DNA from: an uncultured Oscillospiraceae bacterium
GTDB lineage: Bacteria; Bacillota; Clostridia; Oscillospirales; Oscillospiraceae
Reading direction: 5' to 3'
Assembly: GCA_900763995.1 (NCBI GenBank)
Contig: CAAFMK010000188.1
Location: forward strand, 1 to 39,282
Length of the DNA: 39,282 bases
Below the pieces are notes generated by a model. That model saw nothing but the letters and a program-made list of their open reading frames with translations. It did no database searches and was not told the origin of the DNA. Below, piece after piece: positions 16,501-23,540 of the stretch; within the stretch, counting starts at the first letter, position 1, and each line of letters starts with the position of its first letter. A program made the translations under genes and the position numbers.

Positions 16501-18383
16501 ACTTCCATGTCCACCTGTTCCCTGACGACATCCCCATCAACATTGCAAACCCCGGCAATCTTCGCCTGCTTCAGGAGCTGTTCCCAGAGCAGGAGGTCTA
16601 CCTTGTGGTGGGCAGTGATGTGGTGGTCAATGCCTCCTCCTATCAGGCCCCCTCCCGTCCCTACTCCATCCACCGGATGAACCACATTATTTTCTGCCGG
16701 GCGGGGGAGACCCCTCTGCCCCGGGATCTGCCCATCTCCGGCCGGGTGATCCACCTCCGGCTGCCCGCCCATCTCAAGGACATCAGCTCCACACGAATCC
16801 GGGAAAATGTGGACTTAAACCGGGACATCTCCAGCTTTATTGACCCGGTGATCCAGGACTTTATCTACCAAAACGGCCTGTACCTCCGGGACAGCCAGGA
16901 AAAGCCCATGCTGGGCTCCGGTGAGCTGGAGTTTCAGTGGCTGGGCATCCCTGACCCCATTTTGCTGGATGACATCACTGCCCAGCACCCCCAGCGGGAG
17001 CTGGTGCGCTGTGCCATTGCAGAGCAGGGGGACAGTGTCCTGCTCCTGCGGAGCAAGGACACCCACGCCATTCTGGGCTATGTAAGCTACCGCTCCCTGA
17101 CCACCTCCCAGCTGTTTGGAACGCTGGGGGACACGGAGCTGGCCAACCGTATTCGTCTGCGGGCCGCCGGAAAGATCCTGCTGGTGACCTGTCTGTCCGC
17201 TGACACCACTCAGCGCCACAAGGACTATCCACAGCTGCTGCTGTGTGAGCTGCTGGCCCGGGCGCTGGAGGAGTCCTGTGTCTATGCCATCTTCCACCCC
17301 CACAGCAGACAGCTGCCCGACTACATGGAGGATGTGCTGCTGCGCACAGGCTTCCTTTTGCGGGAGGGGGATCGCCCTCTCTGGGAGACGGATATGCATG
17401 CGCCGGGTATGCTCCTGCAAAATCTGGAGACCACCATCCAAGATCCCCTCAACCGCAATCCACAGGTACTGTCTGCCATTCAGCGCAGCCACAGGCGGCT
17501 GCAAACTGCACTGGCCCAGCTCTATCCCGGCTCTGTCCTGCTCACTTTGTCTGCGGACATCATCCACCAGCGCCTGCTGGAGAAGATTACCACATACAAC
17601 AATGTCCCCTCCACCCCCACCACGCCCCGGGTGCTGGGTGAAAATATGTGCGTTCCCTACGGTAAGCTGCTGCGTGGCAAAACCGTCCCTAACACAGTGA
17701 CCAAGACCATCCACACCGACAGGGTCTTTTCCCCCGACCTGTCAGAAAGTGTGATGGAGGCCTTCCCCTACTACGCCCCCATCCCCAGCCAGATCAGCAC
17801 CATCAAGTCCTTTGACCGCCCGGTGATCCTGGTGGATGACATGATGCACCCAGGCTTTCGCTTCAAGGCCCTGGACCCCATTTTGCGCCGGGAGGGCGTG
17901 CCCATCCGGATGGTGCTGGTGGGTGTGCTGTCCGGCTATGGCAAGGATTTGATGAACGCCTGGGAGCGCCCTGTGGACAGTGTCTATTTCATGCCCACCC
18001 TGCGCCAGTGGTTTATTGAGGCCACTCTGTTCCCATTCATTGGGGGCAACACCGTCCGCCGGGCCAGCTCCCCTGTCCCCGGCCTGCTGCCAGGGATCAA
18101 CCACATCCTGCCCTACGCCACCCCCTCCTACGCCGAGGAGTGCGGCAGGGATGCTGTATTCAACCTGTCCCGCACCTGTCTGGAGTGTGCACTGGATGTG
18201 ATCAGCACGCTGGAGCAGGAGTACCGCATCCTCTATGGACGAAACCTGACCCTGTCCCGGCTGGCTGAGGCGGTTATCCTGCCCCTGTGCCCCGACAAGG
18301 GCCTGTGCCTGCACTATGACCCCAATCTGTCCGCCTCTGTCTATCTGGAAAATGATCTGGAGCAGCTGCTGCGGCAAAATTGA
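13590..18383 (+). CDS. Giant multidomain HD / HEAT-like / nucleotidyltransferase / PRTase-like protein
   Basis: A 1,597-residue protein I cannot name. Visible order: an N-terminal helical region; an HD-type domain (~178-280) with His186, His215-Asp216 in AAHDLGK, His255 and Asp276, as in metal-dependent phosphohydrolases; a long helical, HEAT-like part (~390-900); a NadD/CoaD-like nucleotidyltransferase (~910-1090) with FFPGTFDPFTLSHKG, where T924-x-x-His927 replaces the usual (H/T)xGH, and the ISSTRIRE motif at 1065-1072; an acetyltransferase-like segment (~1120-1290); and a type I phosphoribosyltransferase-like part (~1320-1590) with the PRPP-loop-like VILVDDMM at 1412-1419. ATG 13590 follows GAGGTGA; ATG 13560 has no ribosome site. 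It heads an operon with a dehydrogenase-like and a flavoprotein gene. Synthesis or turnover of a nucleotide-type cofactor is inference. Confidence 0.85.
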   Translation: MRDKLIRQFNRELVEALTAHRSPAFSSRRAIIALTKTPSWSEGLSALLPIHERLCCAQVLQLCSPILQQLCPQPPKQGWGLFSYDYVRQIMFPKGNFAPETPSCGDGALFFLTTLQLLLDYERSALPFDPMLDFAFLSEEASSQEDQHRPYRRFLRAWREEFIYALMRLGMELTPFKTLSHIAGVHYIAMTAAHGLKEAGVDVDLALISAAAAAHDLGKFGCRPGERVPYLHYYYTDQWLLERKLDTISHIAANHSTWDLELDSLSVESLLLIYADFRSKQERDENGNEITVLFPLDQSFQVILSKLDNVDSKKRRRYEFVYGKLHDFEDYMRQLGVDVALTGQLQPPVPHKDPALMGPEETLNSTILLSVEHNLQLMHMLSNEQKFGNIIEEARSVKSWQQLRAYLNVFEEYFTYLSVRQKTQALTFLYELLMHREGDIRRQAGALIGQIIARFHLVYRKEIPTDAQSDPAEEVPFTLWEQYLGMIIFPDHKTTQQQRSHIGYTLKLVIESMLNHARPGDIPRFLGALLHYYDTPEEVDPDTAFTLLDAVCYLPPKYYGEETRDKLIHFSAHFATFEDLRLKTAALEFLRETERNIPRSHPQMARIVEIARRVPGRELTTVFLKAKILLRAGEDASDLEHILYHTDITSEVFLDNLKTATPWVVKVAGLELLRDQVNHGLQSHTLHIATHFSNLVKVSERVVVRHIAGSALVRTLGSLRRDQRNEVVVELGKGLEMGQYQISKYIPQYLGEAALYLHPNELDEQVLWLKSLLGSPNSSAVAGALNTIGVLLQNYPEYQDRFSEKTTTYEARRQTLLGLLLQGLAHYREEVRQEALLVIGKHIFDSQKLSMSEKARLFALCYQKLLFLMQESSSRQDSLTFFYRAAALAHINRFIGLRRLNNGPFTFEAPRKVAFFPGTFDPFTLSHKGIVHAIRDMGFEVYLAVDEFSWSKKAQPHLIRRQIVNMSIAGDFHVHLFPDDIPINIANPGNLRLLQELFPEQEVYLVVGSDVVVNASSYQAPSRPYSIHRMNHIIFCRAGETPLPRDLPISGRVIHLRLPAHLKDISSTRIRENVDLNRDISSFIDPVIQDFIYQNGLYLRDSQEKPMLGSGELEFQWLGIPDPILLDDITAQHPQRELVRCAIAEQGDSVLLLRSKDTHAILGYVSYRSLTTSQLFGTLGDTELANRIRLRAAGKILLVTCLSADTTQRHKDYPQLLLCELLARALEESCVYAIFHPHSRQLPDYMEDVLLRTGFLLREGDRPLWETDMHAPGMLLQNLETTIQDPLNRNPQVLSAIQRSHRRLQTALAQLYPGSVLLTLSADIIHQRLLEKITTYNNVPSTPTTPRVLGENMCVPYGKLLRGKTVPNTVTKTIHTDRVFSPDLSESVMEAFPYYAPIPSQISTIKSFDRPVILVDDMMHPGFRFKALDPILRREGVPIRMVLVGVLSGYGKDLMNAWERPVDSVYFMPTLRQWFIEATLFPFIGGNTVRRASSPVPGLLPGINHILPYATPSYAEECGRDAVFNLSRTCLECALDVISTLEQEYRILYGRNLTLSRLAEAVILPLCPDKGLCLHYDPNLSASVYLENDLEQLLRQN

Positions 18384-18424
18384 CCCCGTCCCCGTCAGAA
18401 GAACATATTGAAAGGGTGTTGTTT

Positions 18425-19663
18425 ATGTACTACTACTGTCACAATGGCCACAATCTTCTGTCCCTGTCCCCTGTGGAGGGCTTCGGCCCCCAGACGGCTC
18501 CACCCACCCACGGCCCCTTGTTTGCCCTGGTAGGGGGTGACCCTGTACTGGGCCGCGGATCCTTCCGGGTCAACCACCCCGGCCAGCTGGTGGAGGGACA
18601 CGGCTTACATACGCTGGATGCCGCCCGTCTGCCCGCTGTGGCGTTGGACGAATGTGCCAAGGCCGCTTTGGAGGAGGGCTGTCTCACCGCCGTCAACCAG
18701 AACCGCCCGGGCTGGGAGGACATTCTCTCCCTCACACCCGGCAAACACAAAAAGAGGGTCAACATTCTGGCCATCGGGGATGTGGGCTCCACCCTGCTCA
18801 CCGGACTGAAGCTTCTGGGCGGGGATGTGATCTCCTCCATCGGGATCTGTGACCTCAGCGACCAGATCACCGCCCGCTGGGAGTTTGAAATGGGACAGAT
18901 CGCCCTGCCCTGGGAATATGACGCCTTCCCAGAGGTGGAGGTCATCTCCCCAGAGCAGCTCTTTGACTGTGATATGTTCGTCTTTGTGGCTTCCAAGGGG
19001 ATCCCCCCTGTGGGCTCACAGGTGCAGGATGTGCGGATGTACCAGTTTGAAAACAATGCCAAAATCGTGGCCCACTACTCCAAAATGGCCCGAAAGGCCC
19101 AGTTTAAGGGCCTGTGGTGCGCAGTGTCTGACCCTGTTGACCCGCTGGCCAAAACCGCCTATCTGGAGAGCAACCAGGACGAGCATGGCCAGTGGGACGG
19201 CAAGGGCCTGCGGCCAGAGCAGGTACAGGGCTACGGCCTTGGTGTTATGAATGCCCGGGCCGCCTACTTTGCCAAGCGTGACCCCAGACTGGCCTCCTTC
19301 CTCACCTATGGCCGCTCCTTTGGCCCCCACGGCACGGGTCTGTTCATCGCCAACTCCCTGTCCCAGTATGATGAGGCCCTCTCTCAGGAGCTGACCCAGC
19401 TCACCGTCACCGCCAACCTGAAAATGCGGGAGATCGGCTTTAAGCCCTATGTGGCCCCCGCCCTGTCCTCTGGTGCCCTGTCCCTGCTGCTCACCCTGCG
19501 TGGTCAGTGGCACTGTGGCTCCGTATTTCTGGACGGCATCTATATGGGTGTCAAAAACCGCTACACCCCCGCCGGTGTGGAGACTGAGCTGCTCCCCCAT
19601 ATCCCAGACCCACTGTTTGACCACATCCAGCAGGCCGCAGACCATCTGAAAACTATACTGTAA
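18425..19663 (+). CDS. Malate/lactate dehydrogenase-like protein
   Basis: A 412-residue protein with an LDH/MDH-like fold after an unusual ~110-residue N-terminal extension. The Rossmann start is AIGDVGSTLL (Gly118-x-x-Gly121), followed by an acidic strand end, VSDPVDPLAKTAY in the place of VSNPVD, NARAAYFAKR in the place of the substrate Arg helix, and SFGPHGTG with the catalytic-type His302. So the dinucleotide site and the His/Arg pair appear kept, but the sequence is far from true LDH or MDH and the substrate is unknown. Start ATG 18425 follows GAAAGGGTG; the frame opens at 18380 but that TTG lacks a ribosome site. It lies 41 bp after the giant gene and 12 bp before the flavoprotein gene, clearly in one operon. 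Confidence 0.8.
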   Translation: MYYYCHNGHNLLSLSPVEGFGPQTAPPTHGPLFALVGGDPVLGRGSFRVNHPGQLVEGHGLHTLDAARLPAVALDECAKAALEEGCLTAVNQNRPGWEDILSLTPGKHKKRVNILAIGDVGSTLLTGLKLLGGDVISSIGICDLSDQITARWEFEMGQIALPWEYDAFPEVEVISPEQLFDCDMFVFVASKGIPPVGSQVQDVRMYQFENNAKIVAHYSKMARKAQFKGLWCAVSDPVDPLAKTAYLESNQDEHGQWDGKGLRPEQVQGYGLGVMNARAAYFAKRDPRLASFLTYGRSFGPHGTGLFIANSLSQYDEALSQELTQLTVTANLKMREIGFKPYVAPALSSGALSLLLTLRGQWHCGSVFLDGIYMGVKNRYTPAGVETELLPHIPDPLFDHIQQAADHLKTIL

Positions 19664-19675
19664 GAAGGTGTGTCC

Positions 19676-20737
19676 ATGTCTCTTGTTGTCATTCACCCCA
19701 CCCCAGATACCCCGCAGGCAGATGAGCGCCTGAGGGGCGTGCTGGACTATGCCCTGGCTGGGCAGCAGTTTTCCATCCTAAACACCGCACAACAGCTGAC
19801 TCCACTTCAAAACCGACAGGTGCTCTTTGCCATCTCTCTGGGAGAGACTGGCATCAATCTGGAGTATATCCGAATGCTCTCCCGCCTGCGGCAAGACCCC
19901 GCCCTGCTGGAGGGGTGTACCGCCGGGATCATTGTGGACGGAGCAGGGGAGATGTACACCAAGTCTACCGCCACTGAGCTGGCCCTGGCCCTGAATCAGG
20001 GGGGCTGTGCCCTGCCGGGACGGCCCCTTGTGGAGGGGACTGGCTCGTTGAAAAACTTTGCCATTCAGGCCAAAAATCTGGGGACTGACTTACTGGGGGC
20101 CTACTTTCAGGCGGCACAGGAGCTGGTGGGACGGCTGAGTGAGACGGGCTTTGCCCCAAAGCACCGGCCAAAACTGCTGGCCCTCCACGCCTCCAGCCAC
20201 CACACCTCCAACACCATGGCCCTGTGGGGACAGGTGCGGGAGAAGCTGTCCAGCTGCTGCGATATTCAGGAGATCGGGCTGCGCAACGGCACTCTGTCCG
20301 ACTGCTCCGGCTGTCCCTACACCATGTGCCTCCACTTTGGAGAGCGGGGCGGCTGCTTCTACGGCGGGGTGATGAGTGAGGAGGTCTACCCCGCTGTCCG
20401 GCAGGCCGATGCCCTCATCCTCCTGTGTCCAAACTACAATGACGCACTTTCAGCCAATCTCTCTGCCTTTATCAACCGCCTTACTGCCCTCTTCCGCCAG
20501 ACCCGGTTTTATGACAAGGCGGTCTTTGCGCTGGTGGTGTCCGGCTACTCTGGGGGAGATATTCTGGCCCGGCAGGTGATCTCTGCTATGAATATGAATA
20601 AATCCTTCTACCTGCCCCCCCACTTCGCCCTTATTGAGACTGCCAACCTCCCCGGGGAGGCGATGGCCCTGCCAGGCATCGAGGACAGGCTGACGGATTT
20701 TGCCCAAAACATTCAAAAAACACTGTCGGCACCATAA
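19676..20737 (+). CDS. Flavodoxin-fold NAD(P)H-dependent oxidoreductase-like protein with Cys motif
   Basis: A 353-residue protein. The C-terminal ~190 residues resemble NADPH-dependent FMN reductases and iron-sulfur flavoproteins: KLLALHASSHHTSNT as the FMN phosphate loop, a cysteine motif C210-x2-C213-x4-C218-x8-C227, and ILLCPNYNDALSANLSAFIN in the place of the usual SPVYWGSVSA-type flavin loop. The motif could hold an Fe-S cluster or zinc. The N-terminal ~150 residues are an additional alpha/beta domain I do not recognise. Start ATG 19676 follows AAGAAGGTG. It is the last gene of the operon with the giant protein and the dehydrogenase-like protein, and probably supplies a redox step to the same pathway. 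Confidence 0.8.
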   Translation: MSLVVIHPTPDTPQADERLRGVLDYALAGQQFSILNTAQQLTPLQNRQVLFAISLGETGINLEYIRMLSRLRQDPALLEGCTAGIIVDGAGEMYTKSTATELALALNQGGCALPGRPLVEGTGSLKNFAIQAKNLGTDLLGAYFQAAQELVGRLSETGFAPKHRPKLLALHASSHHTSNTMALWGQVREKLSSCCDIQEIGLRNGTLSDCSGCPYTMCLHFGERGGCFYGGVMSEEVYPAVRQADALILLCPNYNDALSANLSAFINRLTALFRQTRFYDKAVFALVVSGYSGGDILARQVISAMNMNKSFYLPPHFALIETANLPGEAMALPGIEDRLTDFAQNIQKTLSAP

Positions 20738-20746
20738 GAGCCACAG

Positions 20747-20879
20747 AAAAAGGGTGCAGATCAGGACAATGTCATAAAAACTAAAAAAGTACCCATCCTG
20801 TTTCAAACGGGGTGGGTACTTCCTCCTATATGCCTACAGGTTTGATTTCACCACATTGGGTCAGGTCTGCACCCTTTTT
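20747..20879. terminator. Nested hairpins between convergent genes
   Basis: The outer arms AAAAAGGGTGCAGA (20747-20760) and TCTGCACCCTTTTT (20866-20879) are a perfect 14-bp inverted repeat. They enclose a 12-bp hairpin (20787-20798 with 20810-20821) that on the minus strand ends in TTTTTT. The inner hairpin should terminate the SpoIIQ-like gene; the outer one, ending in T5 on the plus strand, may terminate the flavoprotein operon. Confidence 0.75.
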
Positions 20880-20880
20880 C

Positions 20881-21612
20881 TTACTGCTCCAAATAGTCCT
20901 TGGGGTCAACGGGGTTTCCATTTAAAGTGGTCTCCAGATGGACATGGGGCTCCATCCCCACCTCCATGATGGCGGTGCCTCCAACGGTACCCAGCACAGA
21001 GCCGATCTCCACCTTGTCCCCCTGGGCCACCGCTGTCTCCTGTGACAGATTGCTGTACCAGGACTGAAGGCCGCCCCCGTGGTCTACCACCACAGTGGTA
21101 CCCATCAGGTCATCCTCATAGACCTGGGACACCATCCCCGCACTGATGGACAGCACCTGTACCCCCTCCGATGCGGCGATGTCCATGCCGCTGTGGGTGC
21201 GCCAATCCCCAAGGGTGGGGTCAAAGGACAGGGTCTCCACACTGTAGTCCCGCAAGACCTCCCCCTTTGCTGGCCATGTGAACACATTGGACATGGTCTC
21301 CTTCTCCAACTGCTTCACCGGCTCAGGGTCGTCCTTTTGCTCCTGGGCCGGCTCAGGGGCGGTGGGCTTGGGGGTTGGCCGCTCTTTGACCTGGGGCTTC
21401 ACCGGTACCACAGGACGGGTCACATTCTGATCTGGGATGGTAACTGCGGCACTACCGCCCGCCTGTGTGATGGTGCTGGTGTCATGAACAACGCTCTGGA
21501 CAAGGTAATAGCCCGAAATTCCTATGGTGGCAACGCACAGGAACAGGACTATGTAAAAGCCCTTTCCCAGTACGAAGTCACCAAGCTTCTTCATAAAGTC
21601 TTGGTTTTTCAA
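20881..21612 (-). CDS. SpoIIQ-like M23 (LytM) peptidase
   Basis: A 243-residue membrane-anchored peptidase. Order: short cytoplasmic start KNQDFMKKLGDF, one membrane helix (~20-40), a Pro/Lys/Glu-rich linker (~60-105), and a LytM domain (~110-243). The zinc ligands are complete: His140 and Asp144 in HSGMDIA, and His223/His225 in HVHLE. SpoIIQ sits in the forespore membrane and binds SpoIIIAH across the intermembrane space during engulfment; Bacillus SpoIIQ has lost catalysis, whereas clostridial ones keep the ligands. Start TTG 21612 is placed by GGAGGTGG and by family resemblance; the longer ATG frame (21642) would swallow the ribosome site. Another envelope M23 endopeptidase is the alternative. 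Confidence 0.82.
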   Translation of the reverse strand: MKNQDFMKKLGDFVLGKGFYIVLFLCVATIGISGYYLVQSVVHDTSTITQAGGSAAVTIPDQNVTRPVVPVKPQVKERPTPKPTAPEPAQEQKDDPEPVKQLEKETMSNVFTWPAKGEVLRDYSVETLSFDPTLGDWRTHSGMDIAASEGVQVLSISAGMVSQVYEDDLMGTTVVVDHGGGLQSWYSNLSQETAVAQGDKVEIGSVLGTVGGTAIMEVGMEPHVHLETTLNGNPVDPKDYLEQ

Positions 21613-21630
21613 ATAACCACCTCCAAGGCC

Positions 21631-21660
21631 TAGTCTGGTCAAGGTTTGGTCTGGTTATAC
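21631..21660 (-). promoter_or_regulatory. Candidate forespore-type promoter of the SpoIIQ-like gene
   Basis: On the minus strand GTATA (21660 to 21656), 18 bp, CAGACTA (21637 to 21631). This fits the sigma-F/sigma-G pattern GYATR-N18-CATWMTA at all but one -10 position, and suits a forespore gene. Confidence 0.45.
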
Positions 21661-21684
21661 AGTCTTTCCAAAATTTTTCCCCAG

Positions 21685-21713
21685 TGGACGCCCCTTTATT
21701 TTTGTGCTATACT
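21685..21713 (+). promoter_or_regulatory. Promoter of the M16 peptidase gene
   Basis: TGGACG at 21685-21690, 17 bp, and extended -10 TGCTATACT with TATACT at 21708-21713. Confidence 0.6.
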
Positions 21714-21748
21714 GCACCCATAAGATCACCAGTTTACAGGAGGTCGTC

Positions 21749-23008
21749 ATGTACCAGCAGATCACCCTGCCCAACGGGGCCAGGCTGTTAACTCTGTCCA
21801 TTCCCGGTGCCTGTTCCGCTGCACTGGGCTTTTTTGTGGGGGTAGGCTCCCGCTATGAGGGGGCCAGGGAAAATGGGGCCGCCCACTTTATTGAACATAT
21901 GCTCTTTAAGGGTACCAGCCGCCGCTCCGCCAGCCAGCTGGCTCAGGATATGGATACCATCGGTGGCCAGATGAACGCCTACACCACCAAGGAACACACC
22001 TGTTTTTATGCCCGGACACTTGGGTGGCATCTGGATCAGAGCCTTGATATTTTGTCCGATATGCTCTTTCACTCCAAATTTGACCAACAGGATGTGGAGC
22101 TGGAGCGTGGGGTCATTTTAGAGGAAATTGATATGTATGAGGACACCCCAGACGATCTGGTGTCCGAGCGGCTGTCGGCGGCGGTATACAAGGGGAGCGC
22201 TCTGGCCCGGCCCATTCTGGGCCGCCAGTCCACACTGGAGCACATGACCGGGGAATGGCTGTCCCAGTGGCAGAAATCCCACTACCACGCCGGAAATATG
22301 GTGGTGGCCCTGGCCGGGGCCTTCTCTCAGGCCCAGGTGGACACCCTGACTGAGCTGCTCTCCTCCTTGGCGTCTGGCCCTGGCCCCACCCTGTTCCCAG
22401 TGTCCTACCGCCCTGCCATCACGGTGAAGAAAAAGGCCATTGAGCAAAACCACCTGATTTTAGCCTTTCCAGCCCCCAGCTATCTAGACAGCCGGCGCCA
22501 ACAGGTCACACTGTTAAATGCCCTGCTGGGCGGGGGCTGCTCCTCCCGCCTGTTCCAGCAGCTGCGGGAGCAAAATGGCCTGTGCTACTCTGTATACTCC
22601 TATGTGGCCGACCATGCGGACACCGGCCTTCTGGGCATCTACACCGGGGTGAGCCAGGAGCAGGAACAGGCCGCATTGACTCTGGCCCGGCAGGTAGTGG
22701 CCGATCTGGCCGAGCACGGCCCTACCCAGGAGGAGGTAGACCGGGTACGGGAGCAGGCCAAGGCCAATCTGCTGATGGGCACTGAGTCCGTCCAGTCCAG
22801 AATGAGTCATCTGGGGGCCTCCGCTTTGCTGTATGGCCGGGTGCGGGAGACCGATGAGATCCTACAGCTCTATGACGCTGTGACCAGAGAGCAGCTGCGC
22901 ACTCTGGCACAGGAGCTGTTTCAGACCCAGCAGGCCTCCCTGTCTGCGGTGGGCCGGGTGGGTACCACTCAGGACTATGCCAGCTGGCTGGGCCGCACCA
23001 GCGTTTAA
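21749..23008 (+). CDS. M16-family zinc peptidase (processing-peptidase-like)
   Basis: A 419-residue insulinase-type metallopeptidase of the MPP/PqqL/YmxG branch. The inverted zinc motif HxxEH is at His46-Phe-Ile-Glu49-His50, and the distal glutamate lies in the VILEEIDMYED helix. The C-terminal half is the usual inactive homologous domain with GGGCSSRLFQQLREQNGLCY. Such proteins in Clostridia and Bacillus are cytosolic or unexported, with poorly known peptide substrates. ATG 21749 follows AGGAGG directly; an earlier in-frame ATG (21704) lies within the promoter. It is divergent from the SpoIIQ-like gene. Confidence 0.93.
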   Translation: MYQQITLPNGARLLTLSIPGACSAALGFFVGVGSRYEGARENGAAHFIEHMLFKGTSRRSASQLAQDMDTIGGQMNAYTTKEHTCFYARTLGWHLDQSLDILSDMLFHSKFDQQDVELERGVILEEIDMYEDTPDDLVSERLSAAVYKGSALARPILGRQSTLEHMTGEWLSQWQKSHYHAGNMVVALAGAFSQAQVDTLTELLSSLASGPGPTLFPVSYRPAITVKKKAIEQNHLILAFPAPSYLDSRRQQVTLLNALLGGGCSSRLFQQLREQNGLCYSVYSYVADHADTGLLGIYTGVSQEQEQAALTLARQVVADLAEHGPTQEEVDRVREQAKANLLMGTESVQSRMSHLGASALLYGRVRETDEILQLYDAVTREQLRTLAQELFQTQQASLSAVGRVGTTQDYASWLGRTSV

Positions 23009-23063
23009 AAGACCACCCCTTGGGGTAAACTGGTTTCACACCAATTTACCAAAGGGGTGGTTT
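23007..23063 (+). promoter_or_regulatory. Long hairpin masking the ribosome site of the CBS gene
   Basis: ACCACCCCTT plus GGTAAACTGGT on the left pair with ACCAATTTACC plus AAGGGGTGGT on the right, a stem of over 20 bp with few mismatches. The right arm holds the AAAGGGGTGG ribosome site of the CBS gene, and TTTCTT then the ATG (23067) follow at once. It can act as terminator for the M16 gene and as a translational lock for the CBS gene. Confidence 0.65.
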
Positions 23064-23066
23064 CTT

Positions 23067-23495
23067 ATGCAGGTAAAAGACCTTATGAATCCCAGTGTGG
23101 TGACCATCGAACCCGGTTCCTCTGCCGCTCTGGCTGCCAGCCTGATCTGTCGGCACAATGTGGGGGCCCTCCCCGTGTGCGGGGACGACCGCCGTGTACG
23201 GGGGGTGGTCACTGACCGGGACATTGTACTGCGGTGTGTTGCTGCTGAGGAGGACCCGGCACAGACCCCTGTGCGGGACATTATGACCCGGAGCTGTACC
23301 ACTATCTCCCCCGATCAGGACGCCCAGGAGGCTGTACATCTGATGGCTGTCCATCAGATTCGCCGCCTGCCCGTGGTGGACAGAGGGAAGCTGGTGGGGG
23401 TCATTTCTCTGTCCGACCTGGCCCGCAGCGGCCGATTTGACATGGAGGCCGCACAGGCTCTGTGTGAGATTTCAGAAAATATTGTGGTGCGCTAA
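23067..23495 (+). CDS. Two-CBS-domain protein
   Basis: A 142-residue protein made only of a CBS pair. CBS1 (~1-62) has VKDLMNPSVVTIEPGSS and VRGVVTDRDIVLR; CBS2 (~68-128) has VRDIMTRSCTTISPDQ and LVGVISLSDLAR. Stand-alone CBS pairs bind adenine nucleotides (AMP, ATP, SAM or c-di-AMP) and regulate partner proteins; no partner is evident here. ATG 23067 follows AAAGGGGTGG, but that ribosome site is inside a strong hairpin, so translation may be conditional. It is convergent with rluD across a bidirectional terminator. Confidence 0.9.
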   Translation: MQVKDLMNPSVVTIEPGSSAALAASLICRHNVGALPVCGDDRRVRGVVTDRDIVLRCVAAEEDPAQTPVRDIMTRSCTTISPDQDAQEAVHLMAVHQIRRLPVVDRGKLVGVISLSDLARSGRFDMEAAQALCEISENIVVR

Positions 23496-23502
23496 AACCA
23501 CA

Positions 23503-23538
23503 ACGCCCGGAGCCGCACAGGCTCCGGGCGTGATATTT
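23503..23538. terminator. Bidirectional terminator between CBS gene and rluD
   Basis: ACGCCCGGAGCC (23503-23514) pairs with GGCTCCGGGCGT (23520-23531), with T-rich sequence on both sides. Confidence 0.85.
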
Positions 23539-23540
23539 TA

